Shown: positions 36,601 to 46,593 of the stretch, piece by piece
How positions within the stretch are numbered: position 1 is the first letter of the stretch
Layout of the letters: each line of letters opens with the position of its first letter
Source of the DNA: Bathymodiolus brooksi
Taxonomy: Eukaryota > Mollusca > Bivalvia > Mytilida > Modiolidae
Length of the DNA: 64,000 bases
NCBI GenBank assembly: GCA_963680875.1
Contig: OY804575.1
Location: forward strand, 25,897,034-25,961,033
Direction: 5' to 3'
Notes under the pieces: generated by a model
Databases searched by the model: none
Told to the model about the DNA's origin: nothing
Seen by the model: only the letters and a program-made list of their open reading frames with translations
Position numbers and translations under genes: made by a program

Positions 36601-39600
36601 AATAATGTACAAGCTAGTATCATCAGCAAATAATTTTATAGATGAGTGAATTTCTGTGACAATGTCATTTAATGATTTATAAAAAATAGAGGCCCTAGAA
36701 TAGATCCCCGGCTTTGATAGTGCACTTTCTATAACCACTCGTTGTTTTCTGTAAACCCTTATGCCAAACCCTGTCAAAAGCTTTACTTATATCACAAAAA
36801 ACTACGCATATTTTTTTTAGATTATTTTAGACAAAAAAGTGTTCAAGTTTTATACACAATCAGAGTTATACACACCAAAATGTAGTAATATAACTTTTTT
36901 TTTGCCTAAACAGATTAAGAAATAGTTCATTTAAATACTATTTGATACAATGTGGTTTCTCTAAACTATACAGACAACTAAAGGTTCTCTTAAGGGAACG
37001 ACCATTTAACTTGAAGGGGGGGGGGGGGGGGGGTTATGGTTCTCTTATTAACTAGTGTACAACTGTAATTTCAATGTAATTTGAGAAGAAGGTTTGGTGA
37101 ACTTGTGGTCTAAGACATGTTTTGAAATTCTGTGCATATACAGTTATTGCTTATTTACCAGTTCTATTAGGAGCATGCCATTACCACAACCTATATCAAT
37201 AATACTATCATCTGGTTTTATGTCATCACATTCTTCTATCCAATCCAATATCCTCTCCTGACTATCTTCTCCAAACCTTAAAACAGAAAATGTGTCACAT
37301 TAACATGTAAAATAATCAGGTTTTTTCCATGAATTATGTTGCAAAAATTAAGTAGAGTGAGTGATTGTTGTTTAATGCCAATTCAGCAATTTTTCAGCAA
37401 AATCATGTTGAGAACAAGTAAATTTTCATTGAGATAATGATGAGGTCCACTGAGTTGGATTTTTATAGTGCTAAGCTCACTGAAACAACTGTCCACTGGT
37501 AGACATGTCGCTCCACTGGGAAACATTATTCTGATTCCGGGCCAACCAGTCTTTGCTCTTTCTCCTTAATGCTGCGTGCTTAGCGGAGAAGCAACAAATA
37601 CCAATTTTATAGTCTTTGGTTTGACCCGACTGGGACTCGAACCCCCGATCTACCACACTCGAGGCGAACACGCTAACCATTATGCCACAGATGCAGCAAA
37701 AAAAAAATTAAGTAGAAAATTACAAGAGATCCATAAGTTACATTATTATTACCGTTACATTCCAAAGTTGAAAAAATGTGGTTCTCTTTATTTCTATCTG
37801 GCAGACATGTCTAGTGGTCTGCTCTATCTAGCAGTCATATCTAGTGGATAGTTCTATCTAGAAGCCATGTGTAGTGGTCAGCGCTATCTAGCAGTCATAT
37901 CCAGTGAATAGTTCTATCCAGCAGCCATGTCTAGTGGTCAGCTCTATCTAGCAGGCACATCTAGTGGTCAGCTCTATCTAGCAGTCATGTCTAGTGAATA
38001 TTTCTATCTAGAAGCCATGTCTAGTGGTCAGCTCTATCTAGCACTCTCGTCTAGTGGATAGTTCTATCTAGCAGTCATGTTTAATGGATAGCTAGGTTGT
38101 GTGAAGTTAAGGTTCAGTGGTTAGCAATACAGTCATAAATTAAAGTTGAAAGGTCCTGATGATGTTACTTTGATGTAACAGAGTACATGTATTTGCATTA
38201 TCTTGGATAAAATAACCTAAAAGCTACTTCTTGATGTGAACAGATTTAGTAGTCAGTTGTATCATGGTGAATAGATTTAAATGGTCAACTGTATCATGGT
38301 GAACATATTTAGTAGTCGGCTGTATCATGGAGAATAGATTTAAATGGTCAACTGTATAATGGTGAACAGATTTGGTAGTCGGCTGTATCATGAAGAATAG
38401 ATTTAAATGGTCAACTGTATCATGTTGAACAGATTTAGTAGTCAGTTGTATCATGGTGAATAGATTTAAATGATCAACTGTATCATGGTGAACAGATTTA
38501 GTAGTCAGTTGTATCATGGTGAATAGATTTAAATGGTCAACTGTATCATGGTAAACAGAATTAGTAGTCGGCGGTATCATGGAGAATAGATTTAAATGGT
38601 CAACTGTATCATGGTGATCAAATTTAGTAGTCGGCTGGATCATGGTGAATAGATTTAAATGGTCAACTGTATCATGTTGAACAGATTTAGTAGTCAGTTG
38701 TATCATGGTGAATAGATTTAAATGGTCAACTGTATCATGTTGAACAGATTTAGTAGTCAGCTGTATCATGGTGAATAGATTTAAATGGTCAACTGTATCA
38801 TGGTAAACAGAATTAGTAGTCGGCGGTATCATGGAGAATAGATTTAAATGGTCAACTGTATCATGGTGATCAAATTTAGTAGTCGGCTGGATCATGGTGA
38901 ATAGATTTAAATGGTCAACTGTATCATGTTGAACAGATTTAGTAGTCAGTTGTATCATGGTGAATAGATTTAAATGGTCAACTGTATCATGGTGAACAGA
39001 TTTAGTAGTCGGCTGTATCATGGTGAATAGATTTAAATGGTCAACTGTATCATGTTGAACAGATTTAGTAGTCAGCTGTATCATGGTGAATAGACTTAAA
39101 TGGTCAACTGTATCATGTTGAACAGATTTAGTAGTCAGTTGTATCATGGTGAATAGATTTAAATGGTCAACTGTATCATGTTGAACAGATTTAGTAGTCA
39201 GCTGTATCATGGTGAATAGATTTAAATGGTCAACTGTATCATGGTGAACCGATTTAGTAGTCAGTTGTATCATGGTGAATAGATTTAAATGGTCAACTGT
39301 ATCATGTAGAACAGATTTAGTAGTCAGTTGTATCATGGTGAATAGATTTAAATGGTCAACTGTATCATGTTGAACAGATTTAGTAGTCAGTTGTATCATG
39401 GTGAATAGATTTAAATGGTCAACTGTATCATGGTGAACAGATTTAGTAGTCGGCTGTATCATGGAGAATAGATTTAAATGGTCAACTGTATCATGGTGAA
39501 CAGATTTAGTAGTCGGCTGTATCATGGAGAATAGATTTAAATGGTCAACTGTATCATGGTGACCAGAATTAGTAGTCAGCTGTATCATGGAGAATATATT

Positions 39601-42600
39601 TAAATGGTCAACTGTATCATGTTGAACAGATTTAGTAGTCAGTTGTATCATGGTGAATAGATTTAAATGGTCAACTGTATCATGGTGAACAGATTTAGTA
39701 GTCGGCTGTATCATGGAGAATAGATTTAAATGGTCAACTGTATCATGTTGAACAGATTTAGTAGTCAGTTGTATCACGGTAAATAGATTTAAATGGTCAA
39801 CTGTACCATGGTGAACAGATTTAGTAGTCGGCTGTATCATGGAGAATAGATTTAAATGGTCAACTGTATAATGGTGAACAGATTTAGTAGTCAGTTGTAT
39901 CAGGGTGAATATATTTAAATGGTCAACTGTATCATGGTGAACAGATTTAGTAGTCGGCTGTATCATGGAGAGAAGGGTTTTGTGGTCAACTGTATCATGT
40001 TGAACAGATTTAGTAGTCAGTTGTATCATGGTGAAAGATTTAGTGGTCAACTGTATCATGGTGAACAGATTTAGTAGTAGGCTATATCATGGAGACAGGG
40101 TTTTTTCACAGTTTTGTGGTCAACTGTATCATGTTGAACAGATTTAGTAGTTAGTTGTATCATGGTGAATAGATTTAATAGTCAGTTGTATCATGGTGAA
40201 TAGATTTAAATGGTCAACTGTATCATGTTGAACAGATTTAGTAGTCAGCTGTATCATGGTGAATAGATTTAAATGGTCAACTGTATAATGGTGAACAGAT
40301 TTAGTAGTCAGTTGTATCATGGTGAATAGATTTAAATGGTCAACTGTATCATGTAGAACAGATTTAGTAGTCAGTTGTATCATGGTGAATAGATTTAAAT
40401 GGTCAACTGTATCATGTTGAACAGATTTAGTCGTCAGTTGTATCATGGTGAATAGATTTAAATGGTCAACTGTATCATGGTGAACAGATTTAGTAGTCGG
40501 CTGTATCATGGAGAATAGATTTAAATGGTCAACTGTATCATGTTGAACAGATTTAGCATTCAGCTGTATCATGGTGAATAAATTTAAATGGTCAACTGTA
40601 TCATGTTGAACAGATTTAGTAGTCAGCTGTATCATGGTGAATAGATTTAAATGGTCAACTGTATCATGGTGAACAGATTTAGTAGTCAGTTGTATCATGG
40701 TGAATAGATTTAAATGATCAACTGTATCATGGTGAACAGATTTAGTAGTCAGTTGTATCATGGTGAATAGATTTAAATGGTCAACTGTATCATGGTAAAC
40801 AGAATTAGTAGTCGGCGGTATCATGGAGAATAGATTTAAATGGTCAACTGTATCATGGTGATCAAATTTAGTAGTCGGCTGGATCATGGTGAATAGATTT
40901 AAATGGTCAATTGTATCATGTTGAACAGATTTAGTAGTCAGTTGTATCATGGTGAATAGATTTAAATGGTCAACTGTATCATGGTGAACAGATTTAGTAG
41001 TCGGCTGTATCATGGTGAATAGATTTAAATGGTCAACTGTATCATGTTGAACAGATTTAGTAGTCAGCTGTATCATGGTGAATAGACTTAAATGGTCAAC
41101 TGTATCATGTTGAACAGATTTAGTAGTCAGTTGTATCATGGTGAATAGATTTAAATGGTCAACTGTATCATGTTGAACAGATTTAGTAGTCAGCTGTATC
41201 ATGGTGAATAGATTTAAATGGTCAACTGTATCATGGTAAACAGAATTAGTAGTCGGCGGTATCATGGAGAATAGATTTAAATGGTCAACTGTATCATGGT
41301 GATCAAATTTAGTAGTCGGCTGGATCATGGTGAATAGATTTAAATGGTCAACTGTATCATGTTGAACAGATTTAGTAGTCAGTTGTATCATGGTGAATAG
41401 ATTTAAATGGTCAACTGTATCATGGTGAACAGATTTAGTAGTCGGCTGTATCATGGTGAATAGATTTAAATGGTCAACTGTATCATGTTGAACAGATTTA
41501 GTAGTCAGCTGTATCATGGTGAATAGACTTAAATGGTCAACTGTATCATGTTGAACAGATTTAGTAGTCAGTTGTATCATGGTGAATAGATTTAAATGGT
41601 CAACTGTATCATGTTGAACAGATTTAGTAGTCAGCTGTATCATGGTGAATAGATTTAAATGGTCAACTGTATCATGGTGAACAGATTTAGTAGTCAGTTG
41701 TATCATGGTGAATAGATTTAAATGGTCAACTGTATCATGTAGAACAGATTTAGCAGTCAGTTGTATCATGGTGAATAGATTTAAATGGTCAACTGTATCA
41801 TGTTGAACAGATTTAGTAGTCAGTTGTATCATGGTGAATAGATTTAAATGGTCAACTGTATCATGGTGAACAGATTTAGTAGTCGGCTGTATCATGGAGA
41901 ATAGATTTAAATGGTCAACTGTATCATGGTGAACAGATTTAGTAGTCGGCTGTATCATGGAGAATAGATTTAAATGGTCAACTGTATCATGGTGACCAGA
42001 ATTAGTAGTCGGCTGTATCATGGAGAATATATTTAAATGGTCAACTGTATCATGTTGAACAGATTTAGTAGTCAGTTGTATCATGGTGAATAGATTTAAA
42101 TGGTCAACTGTATCATGGTGAACAGATTTAGTAGTCGGCTGTATCATGGAGAATAGATTTAAATGGTCAACTGTATCATGTTGAACAGATTTAGTAGTCA
42201 GTTGTATCACGGTGAATAGATTTAAATGGTCAACTGTACCATGGTGAACAGATTTAGTAGTCGGCTGTATCATGGAGAATAGATTTAAATGGTGAACAGA
42301 TTTAGTAGTCAGTTGTATCAGGGTGAATATATTTAAATGGTCAACTGTATCATGGTGAACAGATTTAGTAGTCGGCTGTATCATGGAGAGAAGGGTTTTG
42401 TGGTCAACTGTATCATGTTGAACATATTTAGTAGTCAGTTGTATCATGGTGAAAGATTTAGTGGTCAACTGTATCATGGTGAACAGATTTAGTAGTAGGC
42501 TATATCATGGAGACAGGGTTTTTTCACAGTTTTGTGGTCAACTGTATCATGTTGAACAGATTTAGTAGTTAGTTGTATCATGGTGAATAGATTTAATAGT

Positions 42601-45600
42601 CAGTTGTATCATGGTGAATAGATTTAAATGGTCAACTGTATCATGTTGAACAGATTTAGTAGTCAGCTGTATCATGGTGAATAGATTTAAATGGTCAACT
42701 GTATAATGGTGAACAGATTTAGTAGTCAGTTGTATCATGGTGAATAGATTTAAATGGTCAACTGTATCATGTAGAACAGATTTAGTAGTCAGTTGTATCA
42801 TGGTGAATAGATTTAAATGGTCAACTGTATCATGTTGAACAGATTTAGTCGTCAGTTGTATCATGGTGAATAGATTTAAATGGTCAACTGTATCATGGTG
42901 AACAGATTTAGTAGTCGGCTGTATCATGGAGAATAGATTTAAATGGTCAACTGTATCATGTTGAACAGATTTAGCATTCAGCTGTATCATGGTGAATAAA
43001 TTTAAATGGTCAACTGTATCATGTTGAACAGATTTAGTAGTCAGCTGTATCATGGTGAATAGATTTAAATGGTCAACTGTATCATGGTGAACAGATTTAG
43101 TAGTCAGTTGTATCATGGTGAATAGATTTAAATGGTCAACTGTATCATGTTGAACAGATTTAGTAGTCAGTTGTATCATGGTGAATAGATTTAAATGGTC
43201 AACTGTATCATGGTGACCAGAATTAGTAGTCGGCTGTATCATGGAGAATATATTTAAATGGTCAACTGTATCATGGTGAACAGATTTAGTAGTCAGTTGT
43301 ATCATGGTGAATAGATTTAAATGGTCAACTGTATCATGGTGAACAGATTTAGTAGTCGGCTGTATCATGGAGAATAGATTTAAATGGTCAACTGTATCAT
43401 GTTGAACAGATTTAGTAGTCAGTTGTATCACGGTGAATAGATTTAAATGGTCAACTGTACCATGGTGAACAGATTTAGTAGTCGGCTGTATCATGGAGAA
43501 TAGATTTAAATGGTCAACTGTATAATGGTGAACAGATTTAGTAGTCAGTTGTATCAGAGTGAATATATTTAAATGGTCAACTGTATCATGGTGAACAGAT
43601 TTAGTAGTCGGCTGTATCATGGAGAGAAGGGTTTTGTGGTCAACTGTATCATGTTGAACAGATTTAGTAGTCAGTTGTATCATGGTGAAAGATTTAGTGG
43701 TCAACTGTATCATGGTGAACAGATTTAGTAGTAGGCTATATCATGGAGACAGGGTTTTTTCAGTTTTGTGGTCAACTGTATCATGTTGAACAGATTTAGT
43801 AGTTAGTTGTATCATGGTGAATAGATTTAGTAGTCAGTTGTATCATGGAGACAGGGTTTTGTGGTCAACTGTATCATGTTGAACAAATTTAGTAGTCAGT
43901 TGTATCATGGTGAACAGATTTAGTGGTCAGTTGTATCATGTTGAACAGATTTGGTGGTCAGTTGTATCATGGTGAACAGATTTAGTAGTCAACTGTATCA
44001 TGGTGAACAGATTTAGTAGTCAGTTGTATCATGGAGACAGGGTTTTGTGGTCAAACATTACTATTTGTAATGTATACAGTACCTTTCAAAGGTTAATACT
44101 ACATTGTATATTTAGATCAGATAATTACCAAATTTCTCCAACTTCACCCACATCTTTGAAAGCTGATAGTTCTTTTTCATAAGCAGAATCCCAACTGTAA
44201 AACATAATAAGAAAGATATATATATATACATGTACTAAAGTATGGAATGTACACTATAAATATTCATTATCAAAATCTAAATGTCCTATGACGGTCACAA
44301 ACAATGTCTACATGTACTAGTTTTATCACCTTAAAGTTATTTGTATAATGATTTAATGAAGGAAAACATATTGTCAAATGAGACCATATTAAAAAGATAT
44401 ATGCACCCCTCACCCCTTTGTCCCTTGTGTTTAAGCAGAGAATAAGGGGTTGTCATGGTCGTATGGTAGTTGGACTAACAACTACCTGTGCAATAAGTGC
44501 CTATCACCACCAAAGCTGTGAGTTCGCACCTACTCATGATGAGATGTACACGATACAAAATTATGTGATAAAGTTTGTCTGTGACTTGCGACTGGTCTGT
44601 GGTTTTCTTTGGGTACTCCACCAATAAAACTGACCGCTATGAAATAACGGAAATATTGTTGAAAGTGACATTAAACACGATAACCCTAGCCCTTAAATAG
44701 AGAATATAATACCATTCAATCAAACATTTTTGTGATATATTCATAATATTGGCTTATTCAAGAAAATTGGATACTCTGTGGATAAAAACCCTGAAAAATA
44801 AAAGGGATAATCGGAATAGTATGTTCGACGTGTGGGGGACCAGATGTGTGAATTTCAAGTTTCAAGGTCTAAAAGTATAACACTCTCAAAAGCGAATGGA
44901 TAGGATATCTGTTGAAAACCAAGGGCAAGGGAAACAACTCTATTGGTGGTTTCTTCTTCCAATTTAGGAACCGGATTCACACGTGAATGTATAAGGTTCC
45001 GCGAAAACTTTGCGCAGTGTCGGGCAACACAGCAGCCTTCTACCTACTATTTACAGGTAAAACTATATACAGGTGGGAGCTGGTCTAGTTGCTGTCAGGA
45101 TGCGCCTTGAGGGCGCTCCTGAATCCCTCTACTGAGTTGGCCGGAGTTGTATTAGCTGGCAGTTGGTTCCAGTCCCTGATGGTCTTGGGGAAGAACGAAT
45201 TTCCGAAGGCCTCACTGCTCGTTCTTTCTTGATAAAGGCGATCTTTGCCTCTAGTCCTGCTGTCGTTGGCTTGGATATATTGGTGGCTGTCTATATCAAT
45301 TAATCCATTTTTGATTTTATACAGCATGCAGTCTATTAGACTTTCTCCTTTCTTCTAATTTTCCCCACTTCAAGGATTCTACCATTTTAGTAACACAGCC
45401 AGGTGTTCGGTCTGTGTAATTATTGAAAACGAATCTTGCTGCTCTTTTCTGTACTTTTTCAAGGTTGCCAATCTTTTTCCGGTTTGTCAGGTCCCATACT
45501 GAGCTTGCATACTCCATTGTTGGTCTCACCATGGATGTATATGCTGCCGATTTCACTGGTTTGGTGCAGTCTTTTAAGTTGCGTCGAATAAATCCCAATG

Positions 45601-46434
45601 TTTTGTTGCCTTTGCCAATTGTATTGTCTATGTGCCTGTCCCAGGTGAGGTTGTTAGAGATGGTGACACCTACCCGGTAGGTATTTACTTGCGTCTACTG
45701 TATCTAATGTGTGTCCATGTAGTTTGTAAGTGTTGGCAGTGGTGGTCTGTTCTTAGGTGTTATTCGAATGACTTGGCATTTCTTGGCGTTGAAACTCATT
45801 TGCCATTTGTCTTCCCAATCTTGTAGCGATGTTAAGTCATTCTGTAATAATACTCTGTCAGCTTGGTTGTTGATGGTACGGAAGAGTAGGCTGTCATCGG
45901 CAAATAGCTTTGTTTCTGATGATTTAACCATTTCTGGCATGTCATTGATGTAGGTCAGAAACAGTAATGGTCCCAAGACGGTTCCTTGGGGTACACCAGA
46001 CAGGACTGGGGCTTGCTCTGATGCTGCTCCCTCTAGTATGACTCTCTGCTGTCTATTTTGTAGGAATGATTGAATCCAGTTCTTTGTCTTGGCGTTGACT
46101 CCGTAATATTCTAATTTATGTAGAAGGCGTTGGTGTGGCACTTTGTCGAACGCTTTTGCAAAGTCTAGCAAGATGATATCTACTTGTGAGCCTTTTTCCA
46201 ATTTTGATGCTATTTCATGGATGGTTACTATGACTCAGTATGAGTTGGGACTCGCATGATCGTTTTTTGACACTTCACTTCAGTAACTCAGTCTACTCGA
46301 GTGTATCATTGCCCTCATGAAATATATATATTAAGCGATTATTTTGGTTGCGTTGTTCACTGATCATGTGCTTACTATTCTATTGTGCCTAATGTTGATG
46401 ATTCAAAATCACGATGCTGTTTTGGAGAAGTCAT
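27564..46434 (-). CDS. EEF1AKMT2: EEF1A lysine methyltransferase 2 (METTL10 type), six exons, complete
   Basis: This SAM-dependent class I methyltransferase family methylates a lysine of elongation factor eEF1A. Six minus-strand exons (46434-46376, 44194-44129, 37276-37159, 34380-34273, 32494-32260, 27658-27564) join in phase to 681 bases, 226 residues plus stop. Landmarks in order: start MTSPKQHRDF; LGTIEYWDSAYEKEL; VGEIWFGED; SAM motif I IIDIGCGNG (around residue 70); LTGVDYSAGALELAK; VCVDKGTYDAISL, typical of the METTL10/METTL13 group; ITSCNWTHDQLLEFF; and the C-terminal TPSFMFGGKVGNTV. All splice sites are GT-AG. The gene covers 18.9 kb, mostly tandem arrays and transposons. It is tail to tail with copine and head to head with RAB7. 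A transposon abuts the start codon. Confidence 0.95.
27766..28808. repeat. 66-bp minisatellite, about 16 copies, in EEF1AKMT2 intron 5
   Basis: The unit is 66 bp, reading ACTTACCAGTATATCTAGAG, then AAATGTGATGATAATTTCCT, then CCTACACTCTATAGAACATA and TACTTT. Variants are TTTCC or CCTCC, and some units are shortened near the right end. Because 66 is a multiple of three a 299-residue plus-strand frame is open; it is not a gene. On the gene's strand each unit carries CTGGTAAGTAAAG, a near-consensus 5' splice site. Confidence 0.96.
28809..29123. other. EEF1AKMT2 intron 5, no gene seen
   Basis: Unique AT-rich sequence lies between the 66-bp array and the LINE insertion. Confidence 0.55.
29124..30945 (-). 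mobile_element. 5'-truncated LINE insertion with 13-bp target duplication
   Basis: The 13-bp direct repeat GTTTAGTATATTT (29124-29136 and 30933-30945) flanks 1.8 kb whose minus strand encodes the C-terminal part of a reverse transcriptase ORF followed by an AT-rich 3' UTR. The UTR contains a pyrimidine-rich duplicated stretch at 29330-29500. This is the signature of a truncated target-primed insertion. It lies in EEF1AKMT2 intron 5 in the same orientation as the gene. Confidence 0.85.
29972..30930 (-). pseudogene. LINE reverse transcriptase C-terminal region, frameshifted
   Basis: Minus-strand translation from about 30930 gives KHKHLGIKFCPNGIWKDH, then SRLNILCMMKHNLDR and FIRPILEYRSVVWDNC. 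A frameshift near 30700 follows, then LIESARIVTGLRKGT and a 217-codon open frame with TVLNLWNKLDND and the cysteine/histidine cluster CACGDAIENNFHYFYVCPLF. This order (post-catalytic thumb, then a Cys/His-rich tail) is typical of molluscan jockey/CR1-group LINE ORF2. The catalytic FADD box is not present because the copy is 5'-truncated. Confidence 0.85.
30946..32259. other. EEF1AKMT2 intron 5, degenerate repeats
   Basis: The stretch has several diverged modules, each with a (C/G)ATTTTGAAA(G/A)(A/T)AGAC phrase and a GGTTTCAGAG or GGTTTCATAAG phrase, a spacing that suggests an old Helentron-like element. A SINE tail is at 31577-31645. No exon was found. Confidence 0.5.
31577..31645 (+). mobile_element. 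SINE tail fragment
   Basis: ACCAATAAAACTGACTGC, then GATATAACTGAAATATAGTT and GAAAGTGGTGTTAAACAC match the 3' part of the SINE family at 19755. Confidence 0.75.
32260..32494 (-). CDS. EEF1AKMT2: EEF1AKMT2 exon 5 (VCVDKGTYDAISL, ITSCNWT)
   Basis: The exon starts at 32494 after TTTAATTTTCTACAG and ends before GTTAGAATT at 32260. It encodes VADLICDDANSKYTC, KVCVDKGTYDAISL and ITSCNWTHDQLLEFFGS plus one base. Its first bases and acceptor are part of a 51-bp tandem repeat, so seven further identical or near-identical acceptors lie upstream. The start chosen here is the only one giving family-length alignment. Confidence 0.9.
32477..32880 (-). repeat. 51-bp tandem repeat spanning an exon's 3' splice site, about 8 copies
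   Basis: The unit on the gene's strand reads ATGTTTAATTTTCTACAG, then GTAGCAGATTTAATTTG, then TGATAAATCTATAGTT. It carries the acceptor and the first coding bases of EEF1AKMT2 exon 5. The copy nearest the exon body diverges into real coding sequence after ATTTG. One unit (near 32680) has two substitutions. The unit length is 17 codons and has no stop in frame. Confidence 0.95.
32881..34272. other. EEF1AKMT2 intron 4, no gene seen
   Basis: AT-rich sequence with a degenerate repeat near 33250-33600 (TTTGAAAGAACACACCAG, GAATGGTTTGAGAAT) related in style to 31700-32170, and a SINE fragment at about 33835-33965. Confidence 0.5.
33835..33965 (+). mobile_element. SINE fragment, diverged
   Basis: ATAATGTAGTTGTATTTACA resembles the head, and TCCTGCTTTCCTCCACCA followed by ATAAAACTG resembles the middle. 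The tail is lost. Confidence 0.5.
34273..34380 (-). CDS. EEF1AKMT2: EEF1AKMT2 exon 4 (LTGVDYSAGALELAK)
   Basis: The acceptor is CACTTTTGTAG and the donor GTAAGTTAAC. The exon is exactly 36 codons, GQRGYTCLTGVDYSAGALEL and onward to NIENITLE. It contains the second SAM-binding strand (acidic VDYS). Confidence 0.94.
35130..36830 (-). mobile_element. 5'-truncated LINE, second family member
   Basis: The minus strand encodes reverse transcriptase fragments (see the pseudogene entry), followed leftward by an AT-rich 3' UTR to about 35130. The ends are A/T runs (ATTTTTTTAG at both sides), which may be a degenerate target duplication. It lies in EEF1AKMT2 intron 3 in gene orientation. Confidence 0.75.
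35462..36780 (-). pseudogene. LINE reverse transcriptase remnant with FADD box
   Basis: Three open segments lie in changing frames. 36777-36370 holds IKLFADDTSLYIIVDNP (the catalytic aspartates in FADD form) and WLVNFNPQKTETMTI, ending KHKHLGLEISNDGS. 36051-35740 has VNGLVPPYLSAMVP and STVRLWNNEL. 35821-35462 has a Cys/His cluster (CSCHQGVPETNSHYLFHYH). A poly-A/T run at about 36058 and stops separate them. The upstream palm motifs are lost by truncation. It is dead. Confidence 0.85.
36831..37158. other. EEF1AKMT2 intron 3 end, with an 18-G run
   Basis: AT-rich sequence with an uninterrupted run of 18 G at 37016-37033. No other feature. Confidence 0.6.
37159..37276 (-). CDS. EEF1AKMT2: EEF1AKMT2 exon 3 (SAM motif I, IIDIGCGNG)
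   Basis: The acceptor is TTTTAAG and the donor GTAAATAAG. The exon completes the Trp of EIW and encodes FGEDSQERILDWIEECDD and DDSIIDIGCGNGMLLIEL. IIDIGCGNG is the glycine-rich SAM-binding loop. Confidence 0.95.
37350..37445 (-). mobile_element. SINE-like fragment
   Basis: GTTTAATGCCAATTCAGCAA and TTTTTCAGCAAAATCATG resemble the reverse-strand end of a common molluscan SINE (tail ... GCTGAAATATTGCTGAAA ...). It is short and diverged. Confidence 0.45.
37465..37700 (-). mobile_element. tRNA-derived SINE
   Basis: The minus strand starts GCTGCATCTGTGGCATAATG, with a box-A-like TGGCATAATGG and the perfect box B GGTTCGAGTCC, then GGGTCAAACCAAAGACTATA and TTTGTTGCTTCTCCGCTAAG. The tail blocks match 25985-26110. 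The tRNA-like part is not a plausible functional tRNA (no clean anticodon arm, and sequence continues past the acceptor). Tail blocks of this kind occur in V-SINE or Meta-SINE families; which one I cannot decide. Confidence 0.8.
37793..38095. repeat. 30-bp minisatellite, about 10 copies, diverged
   Basis: The unit is 30 bp, reading CTATCTAGCAGTCATGTCTA and then GTGGTCAGCT. Copies differ at several sites (AGAAGCC, AGGCAC, GAATATTT). It lies in EEF1AKMT2 intron 2, next to the 63-bp array. Confidence 0.9.
38224..44052. repeat. 63-bp satellite with higher-order structure, about 92 copies
   Basis: The unit is a diverged dimer: a 32-base half (ATCATGGTGAATAGATTTAA and then ATGGTCAACTGT) and a 31-base half (ATCATGTTGAACAGATTTAG and then TAGTCAGTTGT). 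A distinctive junction with ATCATGGAGACAGGGTTTTT recurs near 40090, 42507 and 43744, so large blocks of about 2.42 kb and 1.24 kb were themselves duplicated. Since 63 is a multiple of three, minus-strand frames of 611, 777 and 383 codons stay open; these are array artefacts. It fills most of EEF1AKMT2 intron 2. Confidence 0.96.
44129..44194 (-). CDS. EEF1AKMT2: EEF1AKMT2 exon 2 (WDSAYEKEL...VGEI)
   Basis: The acceptor is TGTTTTACAG and the donor GTAATTATC. It completes Tyr with exon 1 and encodes WDSAYEKELSAFKDVGEVG and EI plus two bases of Trp. It lies less than 80 bases from the end of the 63-bp array. Confidence 0.93.
44448..44695 (+). mobile_element. SINE copy, near full length
   Basis: The copy contains GGGGTTGTCATGGTCGTATG, GTAGTTGGACTAACAACTAC, the box-B-like GAGTTCGCACC, GTGATAAAGTTTGTCTGTGA and the tail GTTGAAAGTGACATTAAACA. 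It lies in EEF1AKMT2 intron 1. Confidence 0.85.
44696..45084. other. Intron 1, probable 3' UTR of the adjacent LINE
   Basis: There is no ORF. The sequence nearest 45084 (for example TTCCGCGAAAACTTTGCG) may be the LINE 3' UTR; the left end of the insertion cannot be placed. Confidence 0.4.
45085..46228 (-). pseudogene. LINE reverse transcriptase, 5'-truncated and frameshifted
   Basis: Minus-strand reading starts at about 46228 (VTIHEIASKLEKGSQVDI) and shows the palm motifs in order: DFAKAFDKVPHQRLLHKL, FLQNRQQRVIL, LSGVPQGTVLGPLLFLTYIN and the catalytic LFADDSLLF, then WQMSFNAKKCQVIRI. After frame breaks near 45704 and 45680 it continues with TWDRHIDNTIGKGNKTLGFI, VRPTMEYASSVWD, NLEKVQKRAARFV and the terminal FGNSFFPKTIRDWNQLP. 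The motif set fits the jockey/CR1 supergroup. The endonuclease domain and start are missing. It sits in EEF1AKMT2 intron 1 in gene orientation. Confidence 0.92.
46376..46434 (-). CDS. EEF1AKMT2: EEF1AKMT2 exon 1 (start codon, LGTIEY)
   Basis: The ATG is at 46434-46432, followed by MTSPKQHRDFESSTLGTIE and TA before donor GTAAGCACA at 46375. LGT-x-E-Y/H-W is the conserved start of METTL10-type proteins, and the phase matches exon 2 exactly. The ATG lies inside the left copy of the transposon target duplication. There is no in-frame upstream ATG before the transposon. Confidence 0.9.
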
Positions 46435-46440
46435 GTCAAC
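46431..46440. repeat. Left target-site duplication, TCATGTCAAC
   Basis: This 10-bp sequence is repeated exactly at 47944-47953 and brackets the 1503-bp element. It contains the EEF1AKMT2 start codon (minus-strand GTTGACATGA). Confidence 0.92.
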
Positions 46441-46593
46441 GGGTACCAGACAACTCGGCCCGCGGACAAGTCGGCCCGTAAGCGATGACTAGTCGGCCCG
46501 TATGTTAAGACAACTCTGACCGTATGAAAAGACTACTCGGACCATCAATAATTATTGTTGTCTTACTTTTTTTTTAAAAAAATAAAATTGACG

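Noticed and set aside
37600..37690. Functional tRNA gene on the minus strand
   Set aside because: Box A and box B are good, but the cloverleaf is poor and the sequence continues into SINE blocks shared with 25985-26110.
38224..43713. Minus-strand ORFs of 611, 777 and 383 codons
   Set aside because: They are translations of the 63-bp satellite, whose length is 21 codons. They lie inside an intron of a gene whose exons are well defined, and have no domain.
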